Source: Schlegelella_A sp963778525 | GTDB taxonomy: Bacteria > Pseudomonadota > Gammaproteobacteria > Burkholderiales > Burkholderiaceae_C | Assembly (NCBI GenBank): GCA_963778525.1 | Contig: CAVZUJ010000005.1 | Location: 1 to 64,000 of the forward strand | Length of the DNA stretch: 64,000 nucleotides | Reading direction: 5' to 3' | Shown here: one piece after another, positions 56,186 to 64,000 of the stretch | How positions within the stretch are numbered: the stretch's first letter is position 1 | How the letters are laid out: every line of letters starts with the position of its first letter | Program-made: the position numbers and the translations under genes | The notes under the pieces: model-generated | The model's input: the letters and a program-made list of their open reading frames with translations, nothing else | The model's database searches: none | Told to the model about the DNA's origin: nothing

Positions 56186-56201
56186 TGGCACCCTTCCTGC
56201 T
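56186..56201 (+). promoter_or_regulatory. Sigma-54-like element upstream of pyrimidine-degradation operon
   Basis: TGGCACCCTTCCTGCT keeps the GG-N10-GC spacing and the TGGCAC and TGCT blocks of a -24/-12 promoter; two consensus positions differ (R to C, first T of TTGC to C). Transcription would start near 56212, about 75 bases before the first gene. No convincing NtrC site was seen upstream, which lies inside the previous gene. Confidence 0.45.
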
Positions 56202-56286
56202 CGCGCGGCTTTCGTCTTGCCCCGATGGACGGGCGCCGGCGAAGCGGGCATAAAGTCAGATTCTCGACATGCGACTGGAGAGCGTC

Positions 56287-57561
56287 ATGAACGACTTGCG
56301 GATCAACGGCGATCGCCTCTGGGCGAGCCTGATGGAAATGGCCAAGATCGGCGCCACGGCCAAGGGCGGCGTCTGCCGGCTGACGCTCACCGACCTCGAC
56401 AAGCAGGGCCGCGACCTGTTCGTCAAGTGGTGCAAGGAGGCCGGCTGCACGATCAAGATCGACCAGATGGGCAACATCTTCGCGCGCCGGCCTGGCCGCA
56501 ACAACAACCTGGCGCCGGTCGGCACCGGCAGCCACCTCGACAGCCAGCCGACCGGCGGCCGCTTCGACGGTGTCTACGGCGTGCTCGCCGGCCTCGAGGT
56601 GATCCGCACGCTGAACGACCTGAAGATCGAGACCGAGCGTCCGGTCGAGGCCTCGGTCTGGACCAACGAGGAAGGCTCGCGCTTCGCACCGGCGATGGTC
56701 GGCTCCGGCGTCTACGCCGGCGTGTTCTCGCTCGACTACGGCCACTCGCGCACCGACCAGCAGGGCAAGACGATCGGCGAGGAGCTGGCCCGCATCGGCT
56801 ACCTCGGCAGCGAGCCGATGGGCAACCGGCCGGTGCACGCCTTCTTCGAGACGCACATCGAGCAGGGCCCGATCCTCGAGCACGAAGGGCAGACGATCGG
56901 CGTCGTCACCGACGCCCAAGGGCAACGCTGGTACGAGCTCGTGCTCACCGGGCAGGACTCGCACGCCGGCCCGACGCCGATGCCGGTGCGGCGCGACGCG
57001 CTGCTCGGCGCGGCCAAGGTGATCCAGCTCGTCAACGAGATCGGCCTGAAGCACGCGCCGCTTGCCGTCTCCACCGTCGGCATGCTCAACGTCTTTCCGA
57101 ACTCGCGCAACGTCATCCCGGGCAAGGTCTTTCTCACGGTCGACTTCCGCTGTCCGGTCAACGACGAGCTCGCGAAGATGGACGCCGAGCTGAAGGAGGG
57201 CGTGGCGAAGATCGCGGCCGCCGGCCGTCTCGAGCACGACCTGAAGCAGATCTTCCAGTACGACTGCGTCCACTTCGACGAGAGCTGCGTCGAGATGGTT
57301 CGCTCGGGCGCGAAGCGCCTGGGCTACTCGACGCGCGAGATCGTCTCCGGCGCCGGCCATGACGCCTGCTACATGAGCAAGGTCACGCCGACGGCGATGG
57401 TCTTCGTGCCTTGCGTCGGCGGCATCAGCCACAACGAGATCGAAGACGCCAAGCCGGAGTGGATAGCGGCCGGCGGCAACGTGCTGTTCCAGGCGATGCT
57501 GGCCAAGGCCAACGAGCTGCCGACGGTCGGCAAGAATGCGGAATCGATCGCGGTCGCGTGA
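56287..57561 (+). CDS. Zn-dependent N-carbamoyl-beta-alanine amidohydrolase (beta-ureidopropionase)
   Basis: 424 residues from ATG 56287, chosen over ATG 56269 because GGAGAG lies at normal spacing before it. M20 peptidase-like amidase that splits N-carbamoyl-beta-alanine into beta-alanine, CO2 and NH3, the last step of reductive pyrimidine breakdown. Motifs: VGTGSHLDSQPTGGRFDGVY with metal His and bridging Asp, SVWTNEEGSRFAPAMVGSGV with the Glu pair, FFETHIEQGPILEHEGQTIG with the third metal His, DSHAGPTPMPVRRDALLGAA, and GAGHDACYMSKVTPTAMVFV near the end. Genetic context fixes the pathway. Confidence 0.92.
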   Translation: MNDLRINGDRLWASLMEMAKIGATAKGGVCRLTLTDLDKQGRDLFVKWCKEAGCTIKIDQMGNIFARRPGRNNNLAPVGTGSHLDSQPTGGRFDGVYGVLAGLEVIRTLNDLKIETERPVEASVWTNEEGSRFAPAMVGSGVYAGVFSLDYGHSRTDQQGKTIGEELARIGYLGSEPMGNRPVHAFFETHIEQGPILEHEGQTIGVVTDAQGQRWYELVLTGQDSHAGPTPMPVRRDALLGAAKVIQLVNEIGLKHAPLAVSTVGMLNVFPNSRNVIPGKVFLTVDFRCPVNDELAKMDAELKEGVAKIAAAGRLEHDLKQIFQYDCVHFDESCVEMVRSGAKRLGYSTREIVSGAGHDACYMSKVTPTAMVFVPCVGGISHNEIEDAKPEWIAAGGNVLFQAMLAKANELPTVGKNAESIAVA

Positions 57562-57582
57562 ACTGAGTCTGGAGAGAGCACC

Positions 57583-59031
57583 ATGAGCAGCGTTTTGATT
57601 CGCGGCGGTACCGTCGTCAATGCCGAGGCCAGTGTCCGGGCCGACGTTCTTTGCGAAGGCGGCCTGATCCGCGCAGTCGGCCCCGACCTGCAGGCGCCGG
57701 CCGGCGCCACCGTCGTCGACGCCGGCGGCGCGCTGGTGATGCCCGGCGGCATCGACCCGCACACGCATATGGAGCTGCCCTTCATGGGCGCCGTCACGAA
57801 AGACGATTTCTACACCGGCACCTCGGCCGGCGTCTCCGGCGGCACGACGATGATCATCGACTTCGTCATCCCCGATCCGCAGCAGCGGCTGATGGACGCC
57901 TGGAAGAACTGGCGCGGCTGGGCCGAGAAGTCGGCCGCCGACTACAGCTTCCACGTCGCGGTGACCTGGTGGGACGACAGCGTGCATGCCGACATGGGCA
58001 CGCTGGTGCGCGAGCACGGCGTCAACAGCTTCAAGCACTTCATGGCCTACAAGGGCGCGATCATGGCCAACGACGAGGTCATGGTGAACAGCTTCACCCG
58101 CGCCCTCGAGCTCGGTGCCTTGCCCACCGTCCATGCCGAGAACGGCGAGCTGGTGTTCCAGATGCAGAAGCGCCTCGTGGCGGCCGGCATCACCGGGCCG
58201 GAAGGGCATCCGCTGTCGCGGCCGCCGGCGGTGGAGGCCGAAGCGGCCGAGCGCGCCATCCGCATCGCCGAGGTGCTGGGCACGCCGCTCTACATCGTGC
58301 ACGTCTCGAGCGAGGACTCGGCCGCCGCGATCATCCGCGCCCGCACGAAAGGGCAGCGCGTCTACGGCGAGGTGCTTGCCGGCCACCTGACGATCGACGA
58401 TTCGGTCTACCTCAATCCCGACTGGAACATCGCCGCGGCGCACGTGATGAGTCCGCCGTTTCGCGCCAAGCGCCACCAGGATGCCTTGTGGGGCGCGCTC
58501 GCCGCCGGCCACTTGCAGACGACGGCAACCGACCACTGTGCCTTCTGCTCGGAGCAGAAGGGCGTCGGCAAGGACGACTTCAGCAAGATCCCGAACGGCT
58601 GCGCCGGCGTCGAAGACCGCATGTCGGTGCTCTGGGATGCGGGCGTGAACTCGGGCCGGCTCACGGCCAACGAGTTCGTGCGCGTCACCTCCACCAACGC
58701 GGCGCAGATCTTCAACCTCTACCCGAGGAAGGGCGCGATCGCCGCCGGCAGCGACGCCGACCTCGTGGTCTGGGATCCGAAGGCGACGAAGACGATCACG
58801 ACCGCGGGCAGCATCTCGCGGGTCGGCTACAACGTCTTCGAGGGCCGCAAGGTGACGGGCCTGGCGAAGGTGACGCTCTCGCAGGGCAACATCGTCTGGA
58901 TGGACGGCGAATTGCGCACGCAGCGCGGCGCCGGGCGCTACGTGAATCGCCCGGCCTTCGCGCCGATGTTCGATGCCCTGAAGCGGCAGGCCGAGCGGCA
59001 TGCGCCGCACGCCGTGGCGCGCGCCGCCTAG
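57583..59031 (+). CDS. hydA: Dihydropyrimidinase
   Basis: 482 residues from ATG 57583, with GGAGAG upstream. Opens dihydrouracil and dihydrothymine to N-carbamoyl-beta-amino acids. Amidohydrolase fold: GGIDPHTHMELPFMGAVTKD (metal His 60 and 62), the carboxylated lysine in FKHFMAYKGAIM (about K157), LPTVHAENGELVFQMQKRLV, TPLYIVHVSSEDSAAAIIRA, and TATDHCAFCSEQKGVGKDDF with the catalytic Asp. Length is normal. It follows the amidohydrolase by 21 bases and precedes preT by 8. Confidence 0.95.
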   Translation: MSSVLIRGGTVVNAEASVRADVLCEGGLIRAVGPDLQAPAGATVVDAGGALVMPGGIDPHTHMELPFMGAVTKDDFYTGTSAGVSGGTTMIIDFVIPDPQQRLMDAWKNWRGWAEKSAADYSFHVAVTWWDDSVHADMGTLVREHGVNSFKHFMAYKGAIMANDEVMVNSFTRALELGALPTVHAENGELVFQMQKRLVAAGITGPEGHPLSRPPAVEAEAAERAIRIAEVLGTPLYIVHVSSEDSAAAIIRARTKGQRVYGEVLAGHLTIDDSVYLNPDWNIAAAHVMSPPFRAKRHQDALWGALAAGHLQTTATDHCAFCSEQKGVGKDDFSKIPNGCAGVEDRMSVLWDAGVNSGRLTANEFVRVTSTNAAQIFNLYPRKGAIAAGSDADLVVWDPKATKTITTAGSISRVGYNVFEGRKVTGLAKVTLSQGNIVWMDGELRTQRGAGRYVNRPAFAPMFDALKRQAERHAPHAVARAA

Positions 59032-59039
59032 GCCCCGAG

Positions 59040-60419
59040 ATGCCCTTGCCCGACATCCGGCCCGGCCGGCTCAGCAACGATGACTACGAGCGAAATTTCG
59101 GCGAGGCGCATCCGCCGCTGACGCCGGTGCAGGCGCTGATCGAGGCCGAGCGCTGCTACTACTGCTTCGACGCGCCCTGCGTCGCCGCCTGCCCGACCGG
59201 CATCGACATCCCCTCGTTCATCCGCCGCATCGGCGAAGACAACCTGCGTGGCGCGGCCAAGGCGATCCTCGAGGCCAACGTCTTCGGCGGCATGTGCGCT
59301 CGCGTCTGTCCGACCGAGGTGCTGTGCGAGCAGGCCTGCGTGCGCAACACCAACGAGGACAAGCCGGTCGAGATCGGTCTCCTGCAGCGGCGCGCCACCG
59401 ACGCCTACTTCGCTGCGCCCGGCGCGCCGATCTTCACGCGCGCCGCCGCCACGGGCAAGCGCATCGCCGTGGTGGGCGCGGGGCCGGGCGGCCTCTCGTG
59501 CGCGCATCGCGCCGCGCTGCTCGGGCATGACGTGACCGTCTTCGAGGCCCGGCCGAAGGCGGGCGGCCTGAACGAATACGGCTTGGCCGCGTACAAGACG
59601 GTCGACGGCTTCGCCCAGAAGGAGATCGACTGGCTGCTCTCGATCGGCGGCATCGAGATGCGCTACGGCCAGGCGCTCGGCGAGCACTTCACGCTCGCTT
59701 CGCTCACGGCCGACCACGACGCGGTCTTCCTCGGCCTGGGCCTCGGTGGCGTCAACGCCCTCGGCCTCGCGGCCGAGCGCACGCGCGGCGTCGACAACGC
59801 CGTCCAGTTCATCGCCGGCCTGCGCCAGGCCAGCGACTACGCCGCGCTGCCGGTGGGGCGACGCGTCGTCGTCATCGGCGGCGGCATGACGGCCATCGAC
59901 GCCGCCGTGCAGTCACGCCTGCTCGGCGCCGAAGAGGTGACCATCGTCTATCGACGCGACGAGACGCGCATGCCGGCCTCCGGCTACGAGCGCGAGTGGG
60001 CGCAGAAGAGCGGCGTCACGATCCGGACCTGGAGCGTGCTGGAGTCGCTCGACAGCGACGCCGGCCATGTCGAAGGCGCGACCTTCGCTGCCGTGCACGA
60101 GGTCGGCGGCAAGCTCGAGGCCACCGGCAAGCGCTGGCGCATCGCCGCCGACACGGTGCTGAAGGCGATCGGCCAGACCCTGGTGCTCGCCGACCCGACC
60201 CTGGCGACTCTGGTGCTTCGTGGCGGCCGCATCGAGGTCGATCCCGAGGGCCACACGTCGCTGTCGAAGGTCTGGGCCGGCGGCGACTGCACTTATGGCG
60301 GGCAGGACCTGACGGTCGAAGCGGTGGAGCACGGCAAGATCGCGGCGCATTCGATCGACCGCGCCCTCGGCATGGCGCGCCCGGGCCGGCCTTTCGCGCG
60401 CGTTCGCCGCGCCGCCTGA
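59040..60419 (+). CDS. preT: NAD(P)-dependent dihydropyrimidine dehydrogenase subunit PreT
   Basis: 459 residues from ATG 59040. Electron-input subunit, glutamate-synthase-small-subunit type. N-terminal Fe-S domain: EAERCYYCFDAPCVAACPTG and FGGMCARVCPTEVLCEQACV, giving two [4Fe-4S] ligand sets. FAD site RIAVVGAGPGGLSCAHRAAL, second nucleotide site RVVVIGGGMTAIDAAVQSRL, and VWAGGDCTYGGQDLTVEAVE near the end. It is somewhat longer than E. coli PreT (about 410 residues). Works with PreA encoded next. Confidence 0.95.
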   Translation: MPLPDIRPGRLSNDDYERNFGEAHPPLTPVQALIEAERCYYCFDAPCVAACPTGIDIPSFIRRIGEDNLRGAAKAILEANVFGGMCARVCPTEVLCEQACVRNTNEDKPVEIGLLQRRATDAYFAAPGAPIFTRAAATGKRIAVVGAGPGGLSCAHRAALLGHDVTVFEARPKAGGLNEYGLAAYKTVDGFAQKEIDWLLSIGGIEMRYGQALGEHFTLASLTADHDAVFLGLGLGGVNALGLAAERTRGVDNAVQFIAGLRQASDYAALPVGRRVVVIGGGMTAIDAAVQSRLLGAEEVTIVYRRDETRMPASGYEREWAQKSGVTIRTWSVLESLDSDAGHVEGATFAAVHEVGGKLEATGKRWRIAADTVLKAIGQTLVLADPTLATLVLRGGRIEVDPEGHTSLSKVWAGGDCTYGGQDLTVEAVEHGKIAAHSIDRALGMARPGRPFARVRRAA

Positions 60420-60445
60420 ACTACGAAACACGACAAGCGCACGCC

Positions 60446-61753
60446 ATGGCCGACCTTCGCAGCACCTTCGCCGGCATCACCAGCCCGAACCCTTTCTGGC
60501 TCGCCTCGGCGCCGCCCACCGACAAGGAATACAACGTCGTGCGCGCCTTCGAGGCCGGCTGGGGCGGCGTGGTCTGGAAGACGCTGGGCGAGGCCGGCCC
60601 GCCGATCGTCAACGTCAACGGTCCACGCTATGCCGCGCTCTACTCGCAGGACCGGCGGCTGATCGGTTTCAACAACATCGAACTCATCACCGACCGGCCG
60701 CTCGAGGTCAACCTGGCCGAGATCGCGCGCGTCAAGCGCAACTGGCCCGACCGCGCGGTCATCGTCTCGATCATGGTGCCGTGCGAGGAGCAGGCCTGGA
60801 AAGCGATCCTGCCGATGGTCGAAGACACCGGCTGCGACGGCGTGGAGCTCAACTTCGGCTGCCCGCACGGCATGAGCGAGCGCGGCATGGGCTCGGCCGT
60901 GGGCCAGGTGCCCGAGTACATCGAGATGGTGACGCGCTGGTGCAAGCACTACACGAGGCTGCCGGTGATCGTCAAGCTCACGCCCAACGTCGCCGACATC
61001 AAGCCGCCGGCGCTGGCCGCGCATCGCGGCGGTGCCGATGCGGTCTCGCTCATCAACACCGTGAACTCGGTGATGGGCGTCGACCTCGACGCGCTGCTCA
61101 TCTATCCGCACACCGGCGCGACCGGATCGCACGGCGGCTACTGCGGGCCGGCGGTCAAGCCGATCGCGCTCAACTTCGTGGCCGAGATCGCGCGCACGCC
61201 GGCGATGGCCGGGCTGCCGATCTCCGGCATCGGCGGCATCTCGACGTGGAAGGATGCTGCCGAGTTCATCGCGCTCGGCTCCGGTAATGTCCAGGTGTGC
61301 ACGGCGGCGATGACCTACGGCTTCAAGATCATCGACGAGCTGTGCAGCGGCCTGGCCGAGTACATGGACCAGAAAGGCTTCGCCACCATCGATGCCTTCC
61401 GCGGCCGCGCGGTGGCGTCGATCGTCGACTGGAACGCGCTCGACCTCAATCGCATCGAGAAAGCGAGCATCGACCAGGACCTCTGCATCCAGTGCGGGCG
61501 CTGCCACGTCGTCTGCGAAGACACCTCGCACCAGGCGATCACGGCAACGCACGACGGCAGGCGCCACTTCGAGGTGATCGACGCCGAGTGCGTGGGCTGC
61601 AACCTGTGCGTGTCGGTCTGCCCGGTGCCGGAGTGCATCACGATGCACGCCTTGCCGGCGGGCGCGATCGATACGCGCACGGGCCGGATCGTCGAGGGTG
61701 GCTACGCCAACTGGACGACGCATCCGAACAACCCGGCACGCGTCGCGTCGTGA
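60446..61753 (+). CDS. preA: NAD(P)-dependent dihydropyrimidine dehydrogenase subunit PreA
   Basis: 435 residues from ATG 60446. Catalytic FMN subunit, dihydroorotate-dehydrogenase-like barrel: SPNPFWLASAPPTDKEYNVV, ELNFGCPHGMSERGMGSAVG, PVIVKLTPNVADIKPPALAA, SLINTVNSVMGVDL, GLPISGIGGISTWKDAAEFI. The C-terminal ferredoxin domain has DLCIQCGRCHVVCEDTSHQA and DAECVGCNLCVSVCPVPECI, two [4Fe-4S] clusters. Reduces uracil and thymine with NAD(P)H in the first step. The stop shares a base with the following ABC ATPase start (TGATG). Confidence 0.96.
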   Translation: MADLRSTFAGITSPNPFWLASAPPTDKEYNVVRAFEAGWGGVVWKTLGEAGPPIVNVNGPRYAALYSQDRRLIGFNNIELITDRPLEVNLAEIARVKRNWPDRAVIVSIMVPCEEQAWKAILPMVEDTGCDGVELNFGCPHGMSERGMGSAVGQVPEYIEMVTRWCKHYTRLPVIVKLTPNVADIKPPALAAHRGGADAVSLINTVNSVMGVDLDALLIYPHTGATGSHGGYCGPAVKPIALNFVAEIARTPAMAGLPISGIGGISTWKDAAEFIALGSGNVQVCTAAMTYGFKIIDELCSGLAEYMDQKGFATIDAFRGRAVASIVDWNALDLNRIEKASIDQDLCIQCGRCHVVCEDTSHQAITATHDGRRHFEVIDAECVGCNLCVSVCPVPECITMHALPAGAIDTRTGRIVEGGYANWTTHPNNPARVAS

Positions 61754-62559
61754 TGGCGAGCCTGCCCTTGCCGACAGCCGCCCCTGCCACTGTCGAAGTC
61801 GAACACGTCTCGGTCGTCTACCCGGCCAGGGAGCACACGGTCACGGCGCTCGCCGACGTGAGCCTGTCGATTCGCGAGGGCGAGTTCGTCTCGCTGATCG
61901 GACCGTCGGGCTGCGGCAAGACGACGCTCTTGCGCGTCATCGCCGACCTCGAGCAGGTGACCTCGGGCAGCGTGCGCGTCAACGGCCTGGCGGCGCGCGA
62001 CGCTCGCCTGGCGCGCGCCTATGGCTACGTTTTCCAGGCGCCGGCGCTGTTTCCCTGGCGCACGGTGCTGGCCAACGTCTGCCTGCCGCTCGAGATCCAC
62101 GGCCTCGACAAGGCGAAGGCCGAGAAGGTCGCCCGCGAGCATCTCGAGCGGGTCGGCCTCACCGGTTTCGAAGGCAAGTACCCGTGGCAGCTCTCGGGTG
62201 GCATGCAACAGCGGGTCTCGATCGCGCGTGCGCTCGGCTTCGAGCCCAAGCTGCTGATGATGGACGAGCCCTTCGGCGCGCTCGACGAGATCACGCGCGA
62301 CCGGCTGAACGAGCAGCTGCTGCGCCTGTGGGAGCGGGAGAAGCGCACGGTCGTCTTCGTCACCCATTCGATTCCGGAGGCGGTGTTCCTCTCGTCGCGC
62401 ATCGTCGTGATGTCACCGCGGCCCGGTCGGATCGTCGAGGTCATCGAATCCGGCTTGCCCGCCGATCGCACGCTCGACATCCGCGACACGCCCGAGTTCA
62501 GCGCCATCGCGCATCGGGTGCGGGTCGCCTTGCAGGAAGGCCATGGCGGCAGCCACTAG
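61753..62559 (+). CDS. NitT/TauT-type ABC transporter ATP-binding protein
   Basis: 268 residues from ATG 61753. Walker A LIGPSGCGKTTLLRVIADLE, Q-loop YGYVFQAPALFPWRTVLANV, signature YPWQLSGGMQQRVSIARALG, Walker B LLMMDEPFGALDEITRDRLN, switch VVFVTHSIPEAVFLSSRIVV and the MSPRPGRIVEVIE tail of the nitrate/taurine/SsuB group. Its overlap with preA and with the following permease (17 bases) makes it part of the pyrimidine operon, so its cargo is probably a pyrimidine or a dihydro or carbamoyl derivative. The periplasmic binding protein is presumably encoded beyond the window. Confidence 0.92.
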   Translation: MASLPLPTAAPATVEVEHVSVVYPAREHTVTALADVSLSIREGEFVSLIGPSGCGKTTLLRVIADLEQVTSGSVRVNGLAARDARLARAYGYVFQAPALFPWRTVLANVCLPLEIHGLDKAKAEKVAREHLERVGLTGFEGKYPWQLSGGMQQRVSIARALGFEPKLLMMDEPFGALDEITRDRLNEQLLRLWEREKRTVVFVTHSIPEAVFLSSRIVVMSPRPGRIVEVIESGLPADRTLDIRDTPEFSAIAHRVRVALQEGHGGSH

Positions 62560-63460
62560 GCGACTGCGGCGCGCGCTCGGGCAGGCCTGGTTCCGGGCCG
62601 GACCGGTGCTCGTCGTGCTCGTGGTCCTGCTTGTCGTCTGGTACGTGGCGGCGATCGGCTTCAATGCGCCGCAGGTCATCGAGCGCACGCTTTCCGATCA
62701 GCCCGGCTGGGGCGTGACTGATCTCGTTCCGCTCACGCTCTCGATGGATCGGCCGGTGCTGCCGGCGCCGCACCAGATCGCGCTCGACCTCTTCGATTCC
62801 GTCTTCGGCTGGCCGCTCGACTCGCCGCGCAACCTGCTCTATCACGCCGGCGTCACCAGCTCGGCCACCTTGCTCGGCTTCGTCATGGGCAGCCTGCTCG
62901 GCGCTGTCATCGCCGTGCTCATCGTCCACTCGCGCACCCTCGAGCGCAGCCTCTTTCCCTGGGTCATCGCCTCGCAGACGGTGCCGGTGCTGGCGATCGC
63001 GCCGATCGTCATCGTCCTCCTCGGCAGCATGGGGATGACCGGCGTCTTCCCGAAGGCCGTGATCTCGATGTACCTGTGCTTCTTTCCGGTCGCAGTGGCG
63101 CTGGTCAAGGGCTTGCGCTCGCCCGGCGTGATGGAGCTCGAGCTGCTCCACACCTATGCCGCGTCCGGGCAGGACACGTTCTGGAAGCTGCGCGTGCCGG
63201 CGTCGCTGCCGTTCCTCTTCCCGGCCCTGCGCATCGGCATCGCCGCCGGCCTGGTCGGCGCCATCGTCGGCGAGCTGCCGACCGGCGCGCAGGCGGGCCT
63301 CGGCGCGCGCTTGCTCACCGGCTCCTACTACGGCAACACGGTGCAGATCTGGTCGGCGCTGGTGATGTCGGCTCTTGCTCGGGCTGGCCCTCACGGCCTG
63401 CGTCGCCCTGGCCGAGCGCTGGCTCACCCCGGGCGGCAAGCGATGAGCGCGGCATCATGA
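62543..63460 (+). CDS. ABC transporter permease, frameshift near 3' end
   Basis: 305 residues as read from ATG 62543. BPD_transp_1 permease: VLVVLVVLLVVWYVAAIGFN, long periplasmic loop, then TSSATLLGFVMGSLLGAVIA, VPVLAIAPIVIVLLGSMGMT, AVISMYLCFFPVAVALVKGL and the EAA-like loop LLHTYAASGQDTFWKLRVPA. One extra base near 63,373 spoils the final helix: the other frame reads VMSALLLGLALTACVALAER and stops at 63446, a typical ending, whereas the frame as given runs to 63460. Partner of the next permease and the ATPase before it. Confidence 0.9.
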   Translation: MAAATRRLRRALGQAWFRAGPVLVVLVVLLVVWYVAAIGFNAPQVIERTLSDQPGWGVTDLVPLTLSMDRPVLPAPHQIALDLFDSVFGWPLDSPRNLLYHAGVTSSATLLGFVMGSLLGAVIAVLIVHSRTLERSLFPWVIASQTVPVLAIAPIVIVLLGSMGMTGVFPKAVISMYLCFFPVAVALVKGLRSPGVMELELLHTYAASGQDTFWKLRVPASLPFLFPALRIGIAAGLVGAIVGELPTGAQAGLGARLLTGSYYGNTVQIWSALVMSALARAGPHGLRRPGRALAHPGRQAMSAAS

Positions 63461-64000
63461 GCCTGGCCTGGCTGCTGCCGCTGCTGATCGTGCTGCTGGT
63501 GCTCGCCGTCTTCAGCGTGCGCCGGGCTGCCGCGATCGAAGGCTACGGCGCGATCGGCCGCTTCGCCGCGCCGCTCCTCTTCGGCATCTGGGTCCTGGTC
63601 TTCTGGCAGCTGCTGACGCAGGCGCTCGGCGTGCCGCAGGTGCTGCTGCCCGCGCCCAGCCTCATCGGCCATGCCCTGCTCGGCAATGCCGGCGTCCTGG
63701 CGGGAGACTTCGTGCAGACGGTCCTGCACTCGGCCCTGATCGGCCTGGTCGCGGGCTCGGGCCTCGGCTTCGTCACCGGCGTGCTGATCGATCGCAGCCC
63801 CTTCCTGCAGCGCGGCCTGCTGCCGGTGGCGGCGCTGGCCAGCACCGTGCCGCTTGTCGGCATCGCGCCGATCATGGTGATGTGGTTCGGCTTCGACTGG
63901 CATTCGAAGGCCGCCGTCGTCGTCGTCATGACCTTCTTTCCGATGCTCGTGAACACCCTTGCCGGGCTCGAGGAATCGGGCCACATGGAACGCGACCTGA
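63457..64000 (+). CDS. Second ABC transporter permease, cut by window end
   Basis: ATG 63457; 181 residues visible with no stop. Helices: LAWLLPLLIVLLVLAVFSVR, FGIWVLVFWQLLTQALGVPQ, VLHSALIGLVAGSGLGFVTG (transporter core start) and LPVAALASTVPLVGIAPIMV followed by MWFGFDWHSKAAVVVVMTFF and FPMLVNTLAGLEESG, the typical NitT/TauT permease EAA loop region. It forms a heterodimeric channel with the preceding permease. ATGA-type spacing to that gene implies coupling. Confidence 0.9.
   Translation, partial: MSLAWLLPLLIVLLVLAVFSVRRAAAIEGYGAIGRFAAPLLFGIWVLVFWQLLTQALGVPQVLLPAPSLIGHALLGNAGVLAGDFVQTVLHSALIGLVAGSGLGFVTGVLIDRSPFLQRGLLPVAALASTVPLVGIAPIMVMWFGFDWHSKAAVVVVMTFFPMLVNTLAGLEESGHMERDL

Noticed and set aside
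56077..59010. A 977-codon open frame antisense to the pyrimidine genes
   Set aside because: Same reason: a GC-driven shadow of the amidohydrolase and dihydropyrimidinase genes with no recognisable motif.

Overview
The window is best read as two unrelated pieces of DNA joined at about position 14,910, both very GC-rich.

Piece 1 (1 to about 14,910) carries a conserved housekeeping cluster in the order coaD, coiled-coil protein, unknown wHTH-like protein, acyl-CoA synthetase, DUF177, rpmF, plsX, acpP, rnc, smc, [PadR/HAAS and GNAT genes on the minus strand], ftsY, nfeD, SPFH and ffh. Gene order, the zinc-ribbon form of L32, the cysteine-containing DUF177 protein and frequent GTG starts point to a high-GC actinobacterium, probably Thermoleophilia (Solirubrobacterales-like). 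Almost every gene up to about 13.8 kb is broken by single-base indels, although its family motifs are intact when read across frames. I take these as uncorrected sequencing errors, not decay. Coordinates there are approximate.

Piece 2 (about 14,910 to 64,000) is clean sequence of betaproteobacterial (Burkholderiales-like) type. Ffh stops dead near residue 367 and the next bases are in frame with the ATP-binding domain of a hybrid histidine kinase. From left to right: (a) a truncated hybrid kinase and a LuxR-type response regulator, tail to tail, beside a 1,496-residue SBBP-repeat surface protein with a JDVT-CTERM tail and its probable processing protease (MrtJ-like); (b) urtABCDE urea transporter behind a consensus sigma-54 promoter; (c) a flavin monooxygenase, GST, lipoprotein, gamma-glutamyltransferase, aldo-keto reductase and histone-H1-like protein; (d) the kdp potassium system (31-codon leader ORF, kdpF, A, B, C, a corA gene, kdpD, E); (e) envelope genes, Ku, and an AI-2E/P450/solute-binding-protein operon; (f) a hydroxyacid dehydrogenase, phosphatidylserine decarboxylase, alkyladenine glycosylase and a tightly packed run of small genes ending in a flavoprotein hydroxylase; (g) a reductive pyrimidine degradation operon (amidohydrolase, dihydropyrimidinase, preT, preA) with its own ABC transporter, cut by the window end.

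Two themes run through piece 2. Nitrogen scavenging: urea import and pyrimidine degradation each have a sigma-54-type -24/-12 element upstream. Ion homeostasis: Kdp and CorA lie together. The most distinctive module is the JDVT-CTERM protein with its adjacent intramembrane protease, next to a two-component pair with a near-perfect 26-bp palindrome between regulator and target. No rRNA, tRNA, IS element, phage or CRISPR array was seen.
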